Positions 36,914 through 47,055 of a DNA stretch of 64,000 nucleotides are shown here, one piece after another. The position numbers and the translations under genes are program-made. Source of the stretch: Sclerotinia nivalis (lineage: Eukaryota; Ascomycota; Leotiomycetes; Helotiales; Sclerotiniaceae). The stretch is from assembly GCA_029531795.1 (NCBI GenBank), contig JAPEIS010000003.1, forward strand, positions 2,418,001 through 2,482,000, written 5' to 3'. The number at the start of each line of letters is the position of its first letter. The stretch's first letter is position 1. A model generated the notes under the pieces. It had not been told where the DNA came from and ran no database searches. It was given only the letters and a program-made list of their open reading frames with translations.

Positions 36914-39321
36914 TCACAACATTGATAATGTCATCAGCAAACCCCATATCCCCAACAATCCTGCAAACCTTAATCTATTCACCAGGGTGCTCATTAATTT
37001 CTCAACTCCACCATCAAAAACAATATTCGTAATAGCATAGGCACCCGCACTCTCCGTAGAAGTCGAGCTCGCATTTCCATTCCCCGTTTCGATAGCCAGA
37101 ACATTGGGTTCATTTGCATTACTTGTGCCTTTGCTACTAACTTCTACATCTTTGATATTTGTTAAGACGCTATAGAATGTGGTGATTGCTTTTCCGGAAC
37201 TGTATACTATGAATTCACTAGTTCTTATTTCGGTGATAGAAGTAATATCGGTTAGGGTACTGTAGTATGTCGATACTGGTTTGTCAGAACTGTAGATTAT
37301 GATTTCGCTGGTTTGGATTTCTGTGATGGAAAGTTCGGCTGGAGTTGCAAGAAGAGCTTGGGTAGGAAGAGGAATGGTGGATGTGATGCCTCCAGGGTAC
37401 TGCACGGTTAAACCTGCGGCGCCGAGGGTGGCGATCGCGGACTCAGAGAGTGTTTGCGAACCAACAATCAGGGTTAATGCGCCAGCTATTGCAGAAACCA
37501 ATTTCCCTCCTACAAGCGTGGCGATTGCACTTTGGGAAATTGCGGGGGTCGGCACTGGGGCGGGAGCAGCGGCTGGGATACTGTAGGTTGATACTAAACC
37601 ATCGGATGCTTGGACCACGAGGCCTTGAGGGCCGAAAGTAACAGTTGTATTGGAGCCTGAAAGTGTAGTAGCTGGAGCACCAGAAGTAATCGTTTGTCCG
37701 GCCACAATAATAGTCGACGCCCCTGGAACTGCTGATATGACTTCTCCACCACCAAGAGTGGCAATGTGACTAGGGGCGACTGTTGTAATGACCGCTGCTG
37801 CTGTTGGAATGGTGTCACTAATTGATTGGGACGAATAGCCATCCACGTTTGCAACATCGAGACCAGACGGTGCGAGCTGAACTAGTGGAGAAGATATTGT
37901 TATAGGAACTCCTTCAAGTGAGGCAGTTTGGCCTTCTACGACTGCCTTTAAGTCACCGGGGACTGCGGATATGATCGAAGAAGCAATTGCTGCGATTGGA
38001 ACAGGTGTATTAGCTGAAATAATAGCTGCTGATGATACAAACTATGGTGAACTAACAGTAGTAGTTGGGTCTTGAACGTCTAAGACAGAAGTTGAGAGTA
38101 CGTCGGATGGTGATGCGTCGACTTTTGGAATGATAGGGTCTGAAGATGCTGGACTGGATGCTTGGACTTGAGCGGGGAAGGAAGAAGTATTAGGAACAAT
38201 GAGATTTGTGGTGGCTGTTTCCGATGGTTGATTTGGTGAAGGTAATTGAGCTGTACTTGCGGGGTTGAGGTTGATGTTGCTGAAGCCGCCGATGTAATGG
38301 GTAGAAGAGCATTGACCGGGGGTACAGCTCCTGGCGGATCGAAAAGACCAAGTCGTGCATTGTCTTGACCACAATGCCTATAATATGGGCTTTTGACTAG
38401 ATCAGGGAGGTTCTCATGTTTAGGTAGTGGAACAACTTACAGTCCGAGTGATTCAACTTGAGGCGTGGGGATAGCCAAAGCTGGGAAACATCTATTGTAA
38501 TCATTATCCATAGCGTGGAGATTTTGGATAGCTCCGTTAGTCGAAGCTTCAGTCATTGTTATTGTTGAGCATCCTGAAATTATATCGTTCAAAGTAAGTA
38601 GTGCAGCCGGCGTCGTATTGACTTGCTGATCCGACGCCGTATAGCGTGCAATTCTTGAAACATCACTCGGATCCATCGAGATGACTATATTGCTCATTGT
38701 CGGACCAACTTGACCACAACTATTATATCCACTGATTGCATATATGACCATGTACATTGATGGTGAAGTCCTGACTTATTAGCATCAACCAATATTTATC
38801 GTTAAGGTGGAGACGCAGATTGTAATACCTATAGCTTCATTGTAATACGTAGAGGGGTAGGTAACATTTCCACTGGCCGGAGGAAAGTATGACAATTGAA
38901 CTGTTCCAGCGAATCTATTGTCCACGATCAGCTAAGTCAACGAATAGTGAGGTTCTTCATACATATGGTATGGTGTCCAGACTAATTGGGGAGTGACACC
39001 ACCAAGATTCCATGAGGTGCAAGTATTTATTGGAATGGTTTGGTTTCCCCAGTATGGACCAGAAGTGACAGGAAATAATTCTGTTGTTGATTCAACGTTT
39101 GCATAGGAAAGTGTAGTTGATGGAGTGATTGTAGAAGGAGCCGATCCTAATACCGTAGATGCCGGGGTCGCGGAAGTGGTTGAGTTCGTATAAAGGACTG
39201 GATAATAGGCGTGAGTTTAGTTTCTTCCACATTATGGATTAAATGTTAGGGACGTACCAGCAGCCTGGCCAAAAGTAAGAAGCAATAAAATTGGCCATAA
39301 TAATACAAGTCGCAGTGACAT
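36914..39321 (-). pseudogene. GPI-type surface glycoprotein gene with frameshift and in-frame stop
   Basis: Ser/Thr-rich surface protein of unknown function. Minus-strand exons 39321-39258, 39197-38963, 38914-38829, 38774-38441 and 38377-36914 join in phase at every splice. A signal peptide (MSLRLVLLWPILLLLTFGQA) precedes an ectodomain with CTSWNLGGVTPQLVWTPYHM, VQLSYFPPASGNVTYPSTYY and YMVIYAISGYNSCGQVG. The last exon starts LHCGQDNARLGLFDPPGAVP, but coding then moves to another frame near 38250-38290 (PASTAQLPSPNQPSETATT), as if one base were lost, and a TAG follows at about 38042-38044. An in-frame 60-base intron might hide the TAG but not the frameshift. Downstream are two internal repeats (IATLGGGEVISAVPGAS, IATLVGGKLVSAIAGAL; and IQTSEIIIYSS, IRTSEFIVYSS) and a hydrophobic GPI-signal-like end (FAGLLGIWGLLMTLSML). 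A sequencing error at the indel is possible. Confidence 0.65.
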
Positions 39322-41110
39322 TATAAAAAAAAACTTCAAAGGACAAACTAAAAGAGTGTGGGTTGGGTAAAGAACGACGCAACAAGATCCAAAGATTGCA
39401 TTACACTGAACACGTGAAGATATAAGCATGTGCCATTTCAACTTGATACTCGAGAGGAAGGGAAACTTTAAAGATGGCATTTTGCCTAAATTTAATCTAA
39501 TTTCGAAATCGAGAACATTTTTAGCATTCATTTAGGTCAAATGTGACAAGAGAGTCGACTTCGATGATTGATCCCACAGCTAATGATAAACGATGCCACC
39601 AACCATTGGTGAAGTAGACGAATTTGTGGGTATACCATATTGTCGGATGTCTTATGCAGTGCATGGGCACAAATCCTCGTGGTTGTCAGGGAATATATAT
39701 CCTTGGCGGAGTGATCCTTCCACGTTCACGGTGTCATTTTCCGGGGAGGAAACAATAAGGTGAAAAGAGCCCATTAATAATACTGCCAAAATCAGCCACC
39801 TCGTGATCGGTCGAGGGAGACGAGAGTTAACCAAGATACATTATGGATGGTTCGATACGATGTTCTCCATAAGCCAGTTGCTTTATGAATAATGAGTGTG
39901 CGAAGTTATCAACTTTGATGACCAACTGCCTGGCTGTGATGACCTGCTAAAGCCGTGGCCAAGGGACATTTAAAACATCCGGCGCTTACTGACAAGTGAC
40001 AGAGTAAAGGATAAATAATCTGGTGGGTCGGAGAATTCGCGAAAGTAGGTAAAAACAATAATATTGGTTCATTAACGCATTGCAAGTTATTTTATCCGAG
40101 CTCTGATGAAGTGCTCAAGAGTGTATAATGTTAGATACCATTGTCCACAAATGTAGCCGGGAGAGTATTCTGTATACCTTTGGCTCACGCATTAGGAATA
40201 GTTACAGTGGCCAAAACTGGAAAAGATTGCGAATTTGTTATCCCCAAAAGTTGGTTCTTATGATGTCTGCAAAGCAGATGTTCAGGTACAGGGTAGACTC
40301 ACGTGATCTTGTTCTTATTCGTACAATTCTTTTTAACTAAGCTATACGTGGTTAGTGCGGTACAACAAGAGGTCGCCGAAGATGGTGAAATCTCTCCAAC
40401 TCATTCCTCTGGGATACGACGCTTGCTCTCAGATATTCCAAATTGTATACATCACAACGTCACGCATCTTTGGTAATTTCATCTCCTAAAGCTTTATTGC
40501 TACCCCTCCCACTCTCGATATATTATAGATCTAGACATTGGGAGACTATGGAGCCCGGCTTGAGAGCCAATTGGTTCATTATGCGCCTTCCCACCACCTT
40601 TCTATACGATTTCACTCCCGTCTATTTCTGTCTAATCGCCGAATCTGTAATGCTTCATTCTTAAATACTCAAAATGTGTCCGATTTATCAAATCAACTTG
40701 GCCAGTGCCTAGGCATAGACAAAATTGGAAAGGTAATATGCTTCCAGGCAGGAGGGAGAAATCGAAATCCGTGAGCTGTGCCGCAGCCTTGCAAATATCC
40801 TCAAGATTATCATTTGCAATCCTGGTTACTTCCCCTTGATTTCGATAACTTCTACTTATCAATGCCAGCATATGTTTTAATCTGTGAATAACCCGACCAC
40901 ATTTTTAGCCGTGCCCTTTCAAAAAGGCTCTGCCCGTTGAAATGCGGGATTGAGGTCCGATAAGATGCAATTTACCCCTGCCCATGGGCAGGACTTTGAT
41001 TTCCATTGACCAAAACACTCGGAATATTCCTTTGATATCTTTTGTTCAATCTTATCTTGTGTCTATGCTAGTTCGGTCATTATCGAACTCATGTCTGTTA
41101 AACAGCCGTC
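39322..41110. other. Intergenic region with one small secreted-like open frame
   Basis: About 1.8 kb between divergent genes. Open frames at 40128-40340, 40443-40664 and 40632-40871 show no domain. A possible small gene lies at 39652-39834 (listed separately). Confidence 0.45.
39652..39834 (-). CDS. Hypothetical small protein with N-terminal hydrophobic anchor
   Basis: A 60-codon minus-strand open frame with a basic start, a strong hydrophobic segment (RWLILAVLLMGSFHLIVSS) and a short polar tail ending HEDLCPCTA. This could be a small secreted or type II membrane protein, or the first exon of a larger decayed gene. No family is recognised and no splice continuation was found. Confidence 0.3.
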   Translation of the reverse strand: MVNSRLPRPITRWLILAVLLMGSFHLIVSSPENDTVNVEGSLRQGYIFPDNHEDLCPCTA

Positions 41111-43117
41111 ATGAAAATACGGCTCCCTAATGGGCTATTGTTGGCTTCGATCATCGCACTAAAAGTCACAGGCAGTCCATTAAATGGTGTACCTGAAGAT
41201 GACTTCAAATCAGATAAGGTTATTCCATCCCCATTGGTCATACCAGCAAGTCAATACTTTGTGAGCTTTTGAATGCATTCTCAATTCCAAAGACAAGGCT
41301 AACATTTCTAGGATGGCGATGATGGTGAATGGTCATCTTTGGCATTGAGAGTTGGAACTCCTGCCCAAGATGTGCGAGTTTTGGTTTCCACAAATTCACC
41401 CCAGACTTTGGTAGTCTTGCCACTCGGATGTACTTCTGCAGCAATCTCCCCGGTACTAAATGGTTGTGCTAATGCTAGAGGAAGCTTGTTCAACAACACC
41501 TTATCCAATACTTGGGAGGATATAGGGCTATTTGGAATCAGCTAGTATGGAGTAGGGTTCCAGGCGGATTTAGGATATTCTCAGTCGGCAGACTTTGGCT
41601 TAGATTCAATCGGACTGGGATATGTTTCGGGGACGAATAATCCTACTCTTTATAATCAAATAATCGGTGCTATTGCTACTCCCTCGCCATTCTATACGTA
41701 TGTATTTGTGCAAACTTTTCGAATTATGACTGATTTGAAGAAGAGGAATATTCGGACTTGGTCCTCAACCAGTGAATTTTACGACCATAGGGAACTCTTC
41801 AGTCCCATCTTACTTCTCATCATTACGGTCTCAAAAACTCATTCCAAGTCTCACTTGGAGCTATACAGCTGGGGAGAAATATCGTATGGAATCCCCTCTT
41901 CATCCCATATGTAAGCTTCTCACTGACCGTGTCTCAGGGCTTAAAGCTGGTCAATATGCTCAATTAATTTTCGGGGGATATGACACTTCGCGATCTACGC
42001 CAAATTCTGCGACCTTTATTCTTGCTTCAGACATCGATAGGGATATTGTTGTGGCAATCCAAGCCATAACGTACAGTGGAAACACACAAGCTAGTCTCTT
42101 AAAAAGTCCAACTGATGCTTTCATTGAATCCACCGATCCAAATTTCTGGCTTCCCGAACCAGCTTGTCAAGAATTTGAAAAGGTGTTTGGGCTTTCATTA
42201 GATGATAATACCGGTTTATACCTGATAAACTCTACACAATACTCCCTCTTGACGGCTATCAATCCTCAAGTTACATTTACATTAGCAAACGCATTGACAG
42301 GTGGCAATACAGCGTCTATTGTTTTACCTTTCAATGCCTTTGCCCTATCAGCTTCATATCCTTTTGTTCCCAATGATACCTATTACTTTCCTCTCAGAAG
42401 GTCGGCCAATGACAGTCAGAATACTTTAGGACGAGCTTTTCTACAGGAAGCGTAAGTAATTGTCTTAGAAATATGCCATATTCTCCTGACAGCTTCATAG
42501 TTATCTCACAGTCGATTATGAACGTGGAAATTTCACTGTTAGTCAGTGCTCCTTTGTTGACGGCGCTACTTCTAATCTCGGTACAATAATATCTCCCACT
42601 TTGGCGAGCAGTACCTCATCTACCTCACAAGCTTCATCTAGCGCTGATCCTACCAATTCGACTAAACATTTATCGTTTGAAATTGTATGCGGAATCGTAG
42701 TGATATTAGTGGCGGTTCTTGCCATGGGAGCTCTTGGTGGATTTTATCTTTATCGCCGTCGCAAGCGTCCCACATCTACAGCAGAGATTGCTCTTCGTAG
42801 AATGGTTGGAGATTTCTCTAATGATGGTTCTCGCATGACACCATCACCCAATCCTTCAACAATTCCTCCAAACAATTATTCTACAAATCCATCCTCAAGC
42901 TATAAGTCCTTGCGAGATGTGAAGGTACCAATGGTCGAAGCTCGAACCGCCCATTGAGCGGTATAATTCATTGAGGAGATCAGTCACAGGTAACTCGAAC
43001 AACTCAGGTATCTCAGAAGAATCCGCAGGGACGCCTCTCTCAATGAAAAGCCCAACACTTGGAAGACCCTCTTCGATGTTCATGCGTACATTCTCGAAAT
43101 CCGGAAAGCGTTTTTGA
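41111..43117 (+). pseudogene. Membrane-anchored aspartic-protease-fold protein gene with nonsense codon and frameshift
   Basis: Relative of family A1 (pepsin-fold) proteins, predicted secreted and membrane-anchored. Exons 41111-41260, 41312-41697, 41741-41883, 41938-42451 and 42501-43117 join in phase apart from two defects. A signal peptide (MKIRLPNGLLLASIIALKV) precedes the fold, with WSSLALRVGTPAQDVRVLVS, RGIFGLGPQPVNFTTIG, IPSLTWSYTAGEKYRL and LIFGGYDTSR. Where active A1 enzymes have Asp-Thr-Gly, this one reads VSTNS, so the first catalytic Asp is missing and the ancestor may already have been a non-enzymatic member. A Ser-rich stalk leads to a membrane helix (IVCGIVVILVAVLAMGALGG) and a basic cytosolic tail. 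TAG at 41543-41545 cuts exon 2. The frame ends at TGA 42955-42957, while another frame continues with ERYNSLRRSVTGNSNNSG to 43117, indicating a small indel near 42945-42955. Confidence 0.7.
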
Positions 43118-44000
43118 ATGGAGAAGTACTACCGAAAATTACATCCAGAAATTCTTCTAATGCTACGACTTCGGGTGGACAAAAGAGTCAAAATCCTAAT
43201 AATTCTTGGTTTTTCTAATGTTTTGATCTTCTATGTCAATATGTTCTTTGTGTATATTTCTTTCGTTTCTGCGTATAACAAGAGACGGTATATTTTAAGA
43301 AAGCGCATGGAGGGAGGGGTCTCACTTTCCCGCCGATGAAAATGATTTTGTAGCGAGTATCCTAATGATTAACGAGAAGTGGTGAAGAATCATACCACAA
43401 TTCCTGTACTCCCTTTTCTTTTGTTTGATCTTTTAATTCGACGAATCCTATTGGTAATGAAAATGTTATTATGCCTATGCTATCTATCTACCTATAGTAT
43501 AATGGACGGTGAATAAATGAAGATTAGAAGAAGTCGCGAGTATGTTTCTTTCCCTTGGAAAGAGTAAAGCACAGCGTTAATTTAGAAAATTTTCAAATGG
43601 GGAAGGAAAGAGCGATGTAGAAGCTGAGAGGTATATAATCACGACTTTCTCTCAATCTCTTATTTTTTCTTCCTCGCCGGCTACCAGCGTTACTGATTAA
43701 TATTATCTTTAATCAACAGCGATATTTTATATATTTTATTGTTAAAATATATTACCGACAATGGCCTTCTCATTGCGAAAGAATAACACCGGTAGACAGG
43801 AACAATTTGGTTTTGAAAAGCCATCATTTTGGGACGTTTTTCCTCGTCGGGTTGAAATTTGGAAAAGAATTTCCTCGTAATGAGACAAAAACCTCCTCAA
43901 AATTACCCAAAAAACTGAATCATCCCTCATCGAAGTTAGGCCCAGCGGCGCGTTGGGAGGAATTGAAAGGTAAGAATTAGAAGTAGAGCACACAACAAAC
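43118..44000. other. AT-rich intergenic spacer
   Basis: About 880 bases. Open frames at 43118-43339 (+) and 43742-44020 (-) have no recognisable domain. A 40-codon plus-strand frame from about 43760 (MAFSLRKNNTGR) is also unassigned. Confidence 0.4.
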
Positions 44001-44694
44001 ATGGCACGGTTCGTTTTCACAATATCCTCCTTTCTTGAGACGGATAGTTTCTGACTTTAATTTGCAGACTCTCAGGTGGCACGATGGCACCCCGGTAAGC
44101 CCTTCAATCTGGCATGGTAGTAAGTTATGACATTTTCCCTCTGGCTAAGAAGTACAATATCTAACTTTCTGAACTTTTAGGTGGCCTGATGGCACTCCTG
44201 TAAGTCCTCGAAAGACACTTCACCTCTCCAATGCGTCCGCGTCGAAAAAGAGTCCAAACTATACGCGTCACAACTGGAACAACTTATTTCAATTCGGATT
44301 AACATTTTATGATAAGAGCCAGTTATTCATTCATCCAACTCATTATAACTGTTCGGTTCGGCATAAAAGATACAAACCTCTCGTTGTTTCGACCTTACAT
44401 TCCACTTCTCTTCTATATTCTTACGATCGTCCATATACAGCTCCTGGGTCTATACAACTATTCCAATTCTTCTCCGTAAAATATAATTGGGATGCCGGCA
44501 TGGGAGTGGAAGGAAAAGGCATAATTTCAAATCTTCCTGTTGCAGTGGACTTGAAAGACACACCAATCCAATGTTACTCTGGGCAAAGACATGGTTGTCG
44601 TCGCCTCCCTGTTGGAGTAGAGATGAATTGGAAAGATGCTATATCTCTATGGTTGTTCTTGCTCCCGTTGAAGTTGGGATGCAGGTTGGAGTAG
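44001..44694 (+). CDS. Unrecognised three-exon gene with 8- and 27-base first exons
   Basis: A possible 182-residue protein. Exons 44001-44008, 44068-44094 and 44181-44694 join in phase. Intron 1 has a GTTCGT donor and a CTGACT...TTTGCAG end; intron 2 has GTAAGC and CTAACT...TTTTAG. The product begins MARLSGGTMAPRWPDGTPVS and then runs open for more than 500 bases, unusual in such AT-rich DNA; the third exon has no ATG before 44500, so a start-based open-frame scan misses most of it. The middle is aromatic and basic (YTRHNWNNLFQFGLTFYDKS). The last 40 codons run into the short tandem repeat. The two small exon areas share similar words (GTGGCACGATGGCACCCCG and GTGGCCTGATGGCACTCCT). There is another good donor (GTAAGT) right after the second, so the true structure may differ. 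No family is recognised. Confidence 0.35.
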
Positions 44695-45055
44695 AGATGA
44701 AGGGGAAAGATGCCATGTTGCTTCCGTTTCTTGTTGAAATGGTAATAACGAGTGGAACACACAACCTTCCCTGAGGTCCCTACCAAAAGCGAAAGACATT
44801 GTCTCTCCATGGCTGTTTTTCTGTTCGACATCGAAAGACACACCCTCTTCATGGCCATTTTTTATTTGAAATTGGAAGACACTATCTCTCCATGATTGTT
44901 TTTCTATCGGAAGGCACTACCTCTCCAAGACATTTTTCTGTTTCGGAGATCGAAATGCACTGCCTCTCCATGGTTGTTGTCGCCGTTTTTTCAGGAGTAA
45001 AAGACATCGCCTCTCCACAGTCATTGCTGGTGTTTTTTCTGGGGTAAAAAACAGT
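44540..45055 (+). repeat. Degenerate tandem repeat of about 40-50-base units
   Basis: Units resemble GAAAGACATTGCCTCTCCAT followed by GGTTGTTTTTCTG. Copies begin near 44551, 44631, 44706, 44792, 44834, 44876, 44911, 44952 and 45001, with spacing of about 35-80 bases; the last six are the clearest. The first copies overlap the end of the unrecognised gene at 44001-44694. Several frames stay open through parts of the repeat, but no single conserved frame runs through all units. Confidence 0.7.
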
Positions 45056-45523
45056 GTTTGCAATGAATTGAGTTGGATATAATAATTGATCATGGTTAAT
45101 TAGGGGTTATGCTGAACTGGGCATTGTAAAGTAGTATCTTATGATTCTATAATCTAGCTTGGAGATTGGAATAAGTAAGATATGGGATAACCCTTTATTA
45201 TATGCCTAAAAGTTCAGATGATTTCCCTTTGTATTATGTTTTCGAAATGACATTTTTGATATCTTAAATCTACTTTTGGATCATGTTTTCAATAGTATTT
45301 GATCTAGAACCCAATTTCAAATTCTGCGCATCCCATTCTATCATATGCTATCCCATCCCAATAAATATGAAATCCAACCCCAATCTTTCTTGGGATATAG
45401 AGGCACTTAGACACCACTCCACCCTTCAATTTCGAAGTATAATACATAACATCAAGCACACCCCCTAACGACATTAACACCAAATACAAAAAATCTATTG
45501 TAGAAATAACTACACATAATTAT
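45056..45523. other. AT-rich intergenic spacer
   Basis: About 470 bases with two overlapping 61-codon open frames on opposite strands (45283-45468, 45304-45489) and nothing recognisable. Confidence 0.45.
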
Positions 45524-45802
45524 TCAATCCACCTTCCTTTCATCCCAAAACGCTCTCTTCAATTCCACCACCAAAAGTAAAGACCCTGCACACGTAAGAG
45601 GAGTATTAAAAATAAAATCATTCCTCTCTTTTGGTGTTTTGGCCCACCACCATATCCGTACTTTATTTGCGATGTTCTGAGGCCGCGATTGAAGATTGCT
45701 AATGTAGCTTTGAGGAGGTGGGCGTGGGCGTTTGAATTTATCGAGGTGGAGACCGAGTTTGTAGAGTTTGCGGATGAGGGGTGGGGGGAGGCGGAAGGGC
45801 AT
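45524..45802 (-). CDS. Hypothetical small basic protein
   Basis: A 92-codon open frame on the minus strand that reads like a real small protein: RLPPPLIRKLYKLGLHLDKF, then PPPQSYISNLQSRPQNIANK, IWWWAKTPKERNDFIFNTP and a hydrophobic segment (LTCAGSLLLVV). The basic, Pro-rich start and the single short hydrophobic segment would suit a small mitochondrial or membrane protein, but no family is assigned. The first ATG is followed closely by the PPP motif. The upstream DNA is a purine-rich low-complexity tract. An overlapping 121-codon frame (45559-45924) is low-complexity and probably spurious. Confidence 0.45.
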   Translation of the reverse strand: MPFRLPPPLIRKLYKLGLHLDKFKRPRPPPQSYISNLQSRPQNIANKVRIWWWAKTPKERNDFIFNTPLTCAGSLLLVVELKRAFWDERKVD

Positions 45803-45824
45803 TTTGATGTGAGTGAGAGGGGGG

Positions 45825-45900
45825 TTGAAGTGAGAGTGAGGTAGAGGTAGAGGTTGAGGTTGAGAGGAGAGGTTGAGGTTGAGAGGAGAGGTTGAGAGAA
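45825..45900. repeat. Purine-rich minisatellite
   Basis: GAGGTTGAGGTTGAGAGGA-type repeats (GAGGTAGAGGTAGAGGTTGA and similar) directly upstream of the small hypothetical protein. Strand-asymmetric G/A composition. Confidence 0.75.
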
Positions 45901-47055
45901 AAGGTGAGATTGGATATTTGTCATAGAGATAGAGTTTACAAGAAGCAGTATTGGAGTGAATTGAAGCTTATTCTTTTTCTAGCTAGAATAAGAATAATTG
46001 GAGAGTTCGAGAAGCTCTCCCTTTTATAGAGTAGTCTCGTGCGACTATATGACGGGGAACGTAGCTCCGTCACGCACATTTTGTCACAACTTTGATACGT
46101 TTCCAGACTGATGGTACTATACTTGTATTAGAAAATGAGATTGGTCACCACACCGAATATCACCTACCTCTCCCATTAAAATACACCATGACGCAGCAAT
46201 CAAGATCTCTTTGCCCAAAATCGAAGTATATATGTGTCCATCAAAACAATCACATTTAGTCTGAGCATATGTAAGTAATTTGGTCGTCCCAATAGGATAA
46301 TCATGAACTTAGTTGACGCCAAGTAGGATGGTCATGAACTAATGCCACTAACGGACGTTAGATGTTGGTTTAGTTCAAGCAAGTGCCGAATTAGTCATGT
46401 AGTTGAGTTCTTTCCTTAGCTTCTTATCTAGATATGAATAAAGTATTTTCTGCCTCCCATTTGCTTGTTGATCTCGTTTTGATAGATAGTTCTTCCCCTA
46501 CTCAGTGCAGCCAAAAAGTATAAAACATATTCCTGTATAGGTTTAAAAAAGAGAACAGGAGAAAAGTGAAGTAAATTTAATTATTCTCTACTTATTCCAC
46601 TTTTTCACAAAAGATCTACGCAAAAAGTCATCAACAATCCATCAAAATATTCGCTTACATTCGCTACATCTTGTACACTTTGCTATATCGAATAAAAATT
46701 GTCAAATAATATACCCTTTCAGAACCTAGAGGTTCTTCCCCGCCCTGTTTAAACTTTCACAGGGAAGTATTTTATACTTTCTGATCGCTCAAGTATATAG
46801 TTCTTTCCTCTCTAGATACACATAAACAAAAGCCAGCTGCATAAATCATCTTCCTCACTTTGAAAGTTCTGCACACTTTTACCAGCATTTCCACATTCTT
46901 ATCAAGCATCACTATGATTGTTTAAACCAGATTCGAGTTTTCAAGCTCATTGTATCATATCATTAACATTTCATTCCATATCCAAGTAAATCAATCAGCC
47001 AGCAAACCCATCTTCAAAACTCCACCAGCGAATCCACAACTTCTAGATCTTAACC
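45901..47055. other. Divergent intergenic region, leader of the transporter gene
   Basis: About 1.15 kb. The 150 bases before the transporter start are C/T- and A-rich and probably 5' untranslated. No gene is seen. Confidence 0.5.

Noticed and set aside
41884..41937. Treating 41884-41937 as coding because it stays in frame (54 bases)
   Set aside because: It starts GTATGG, has CTGAC near its end and finishes TCTCAG; removing it gives the family-like sequence AGEKYRLKAGQY.
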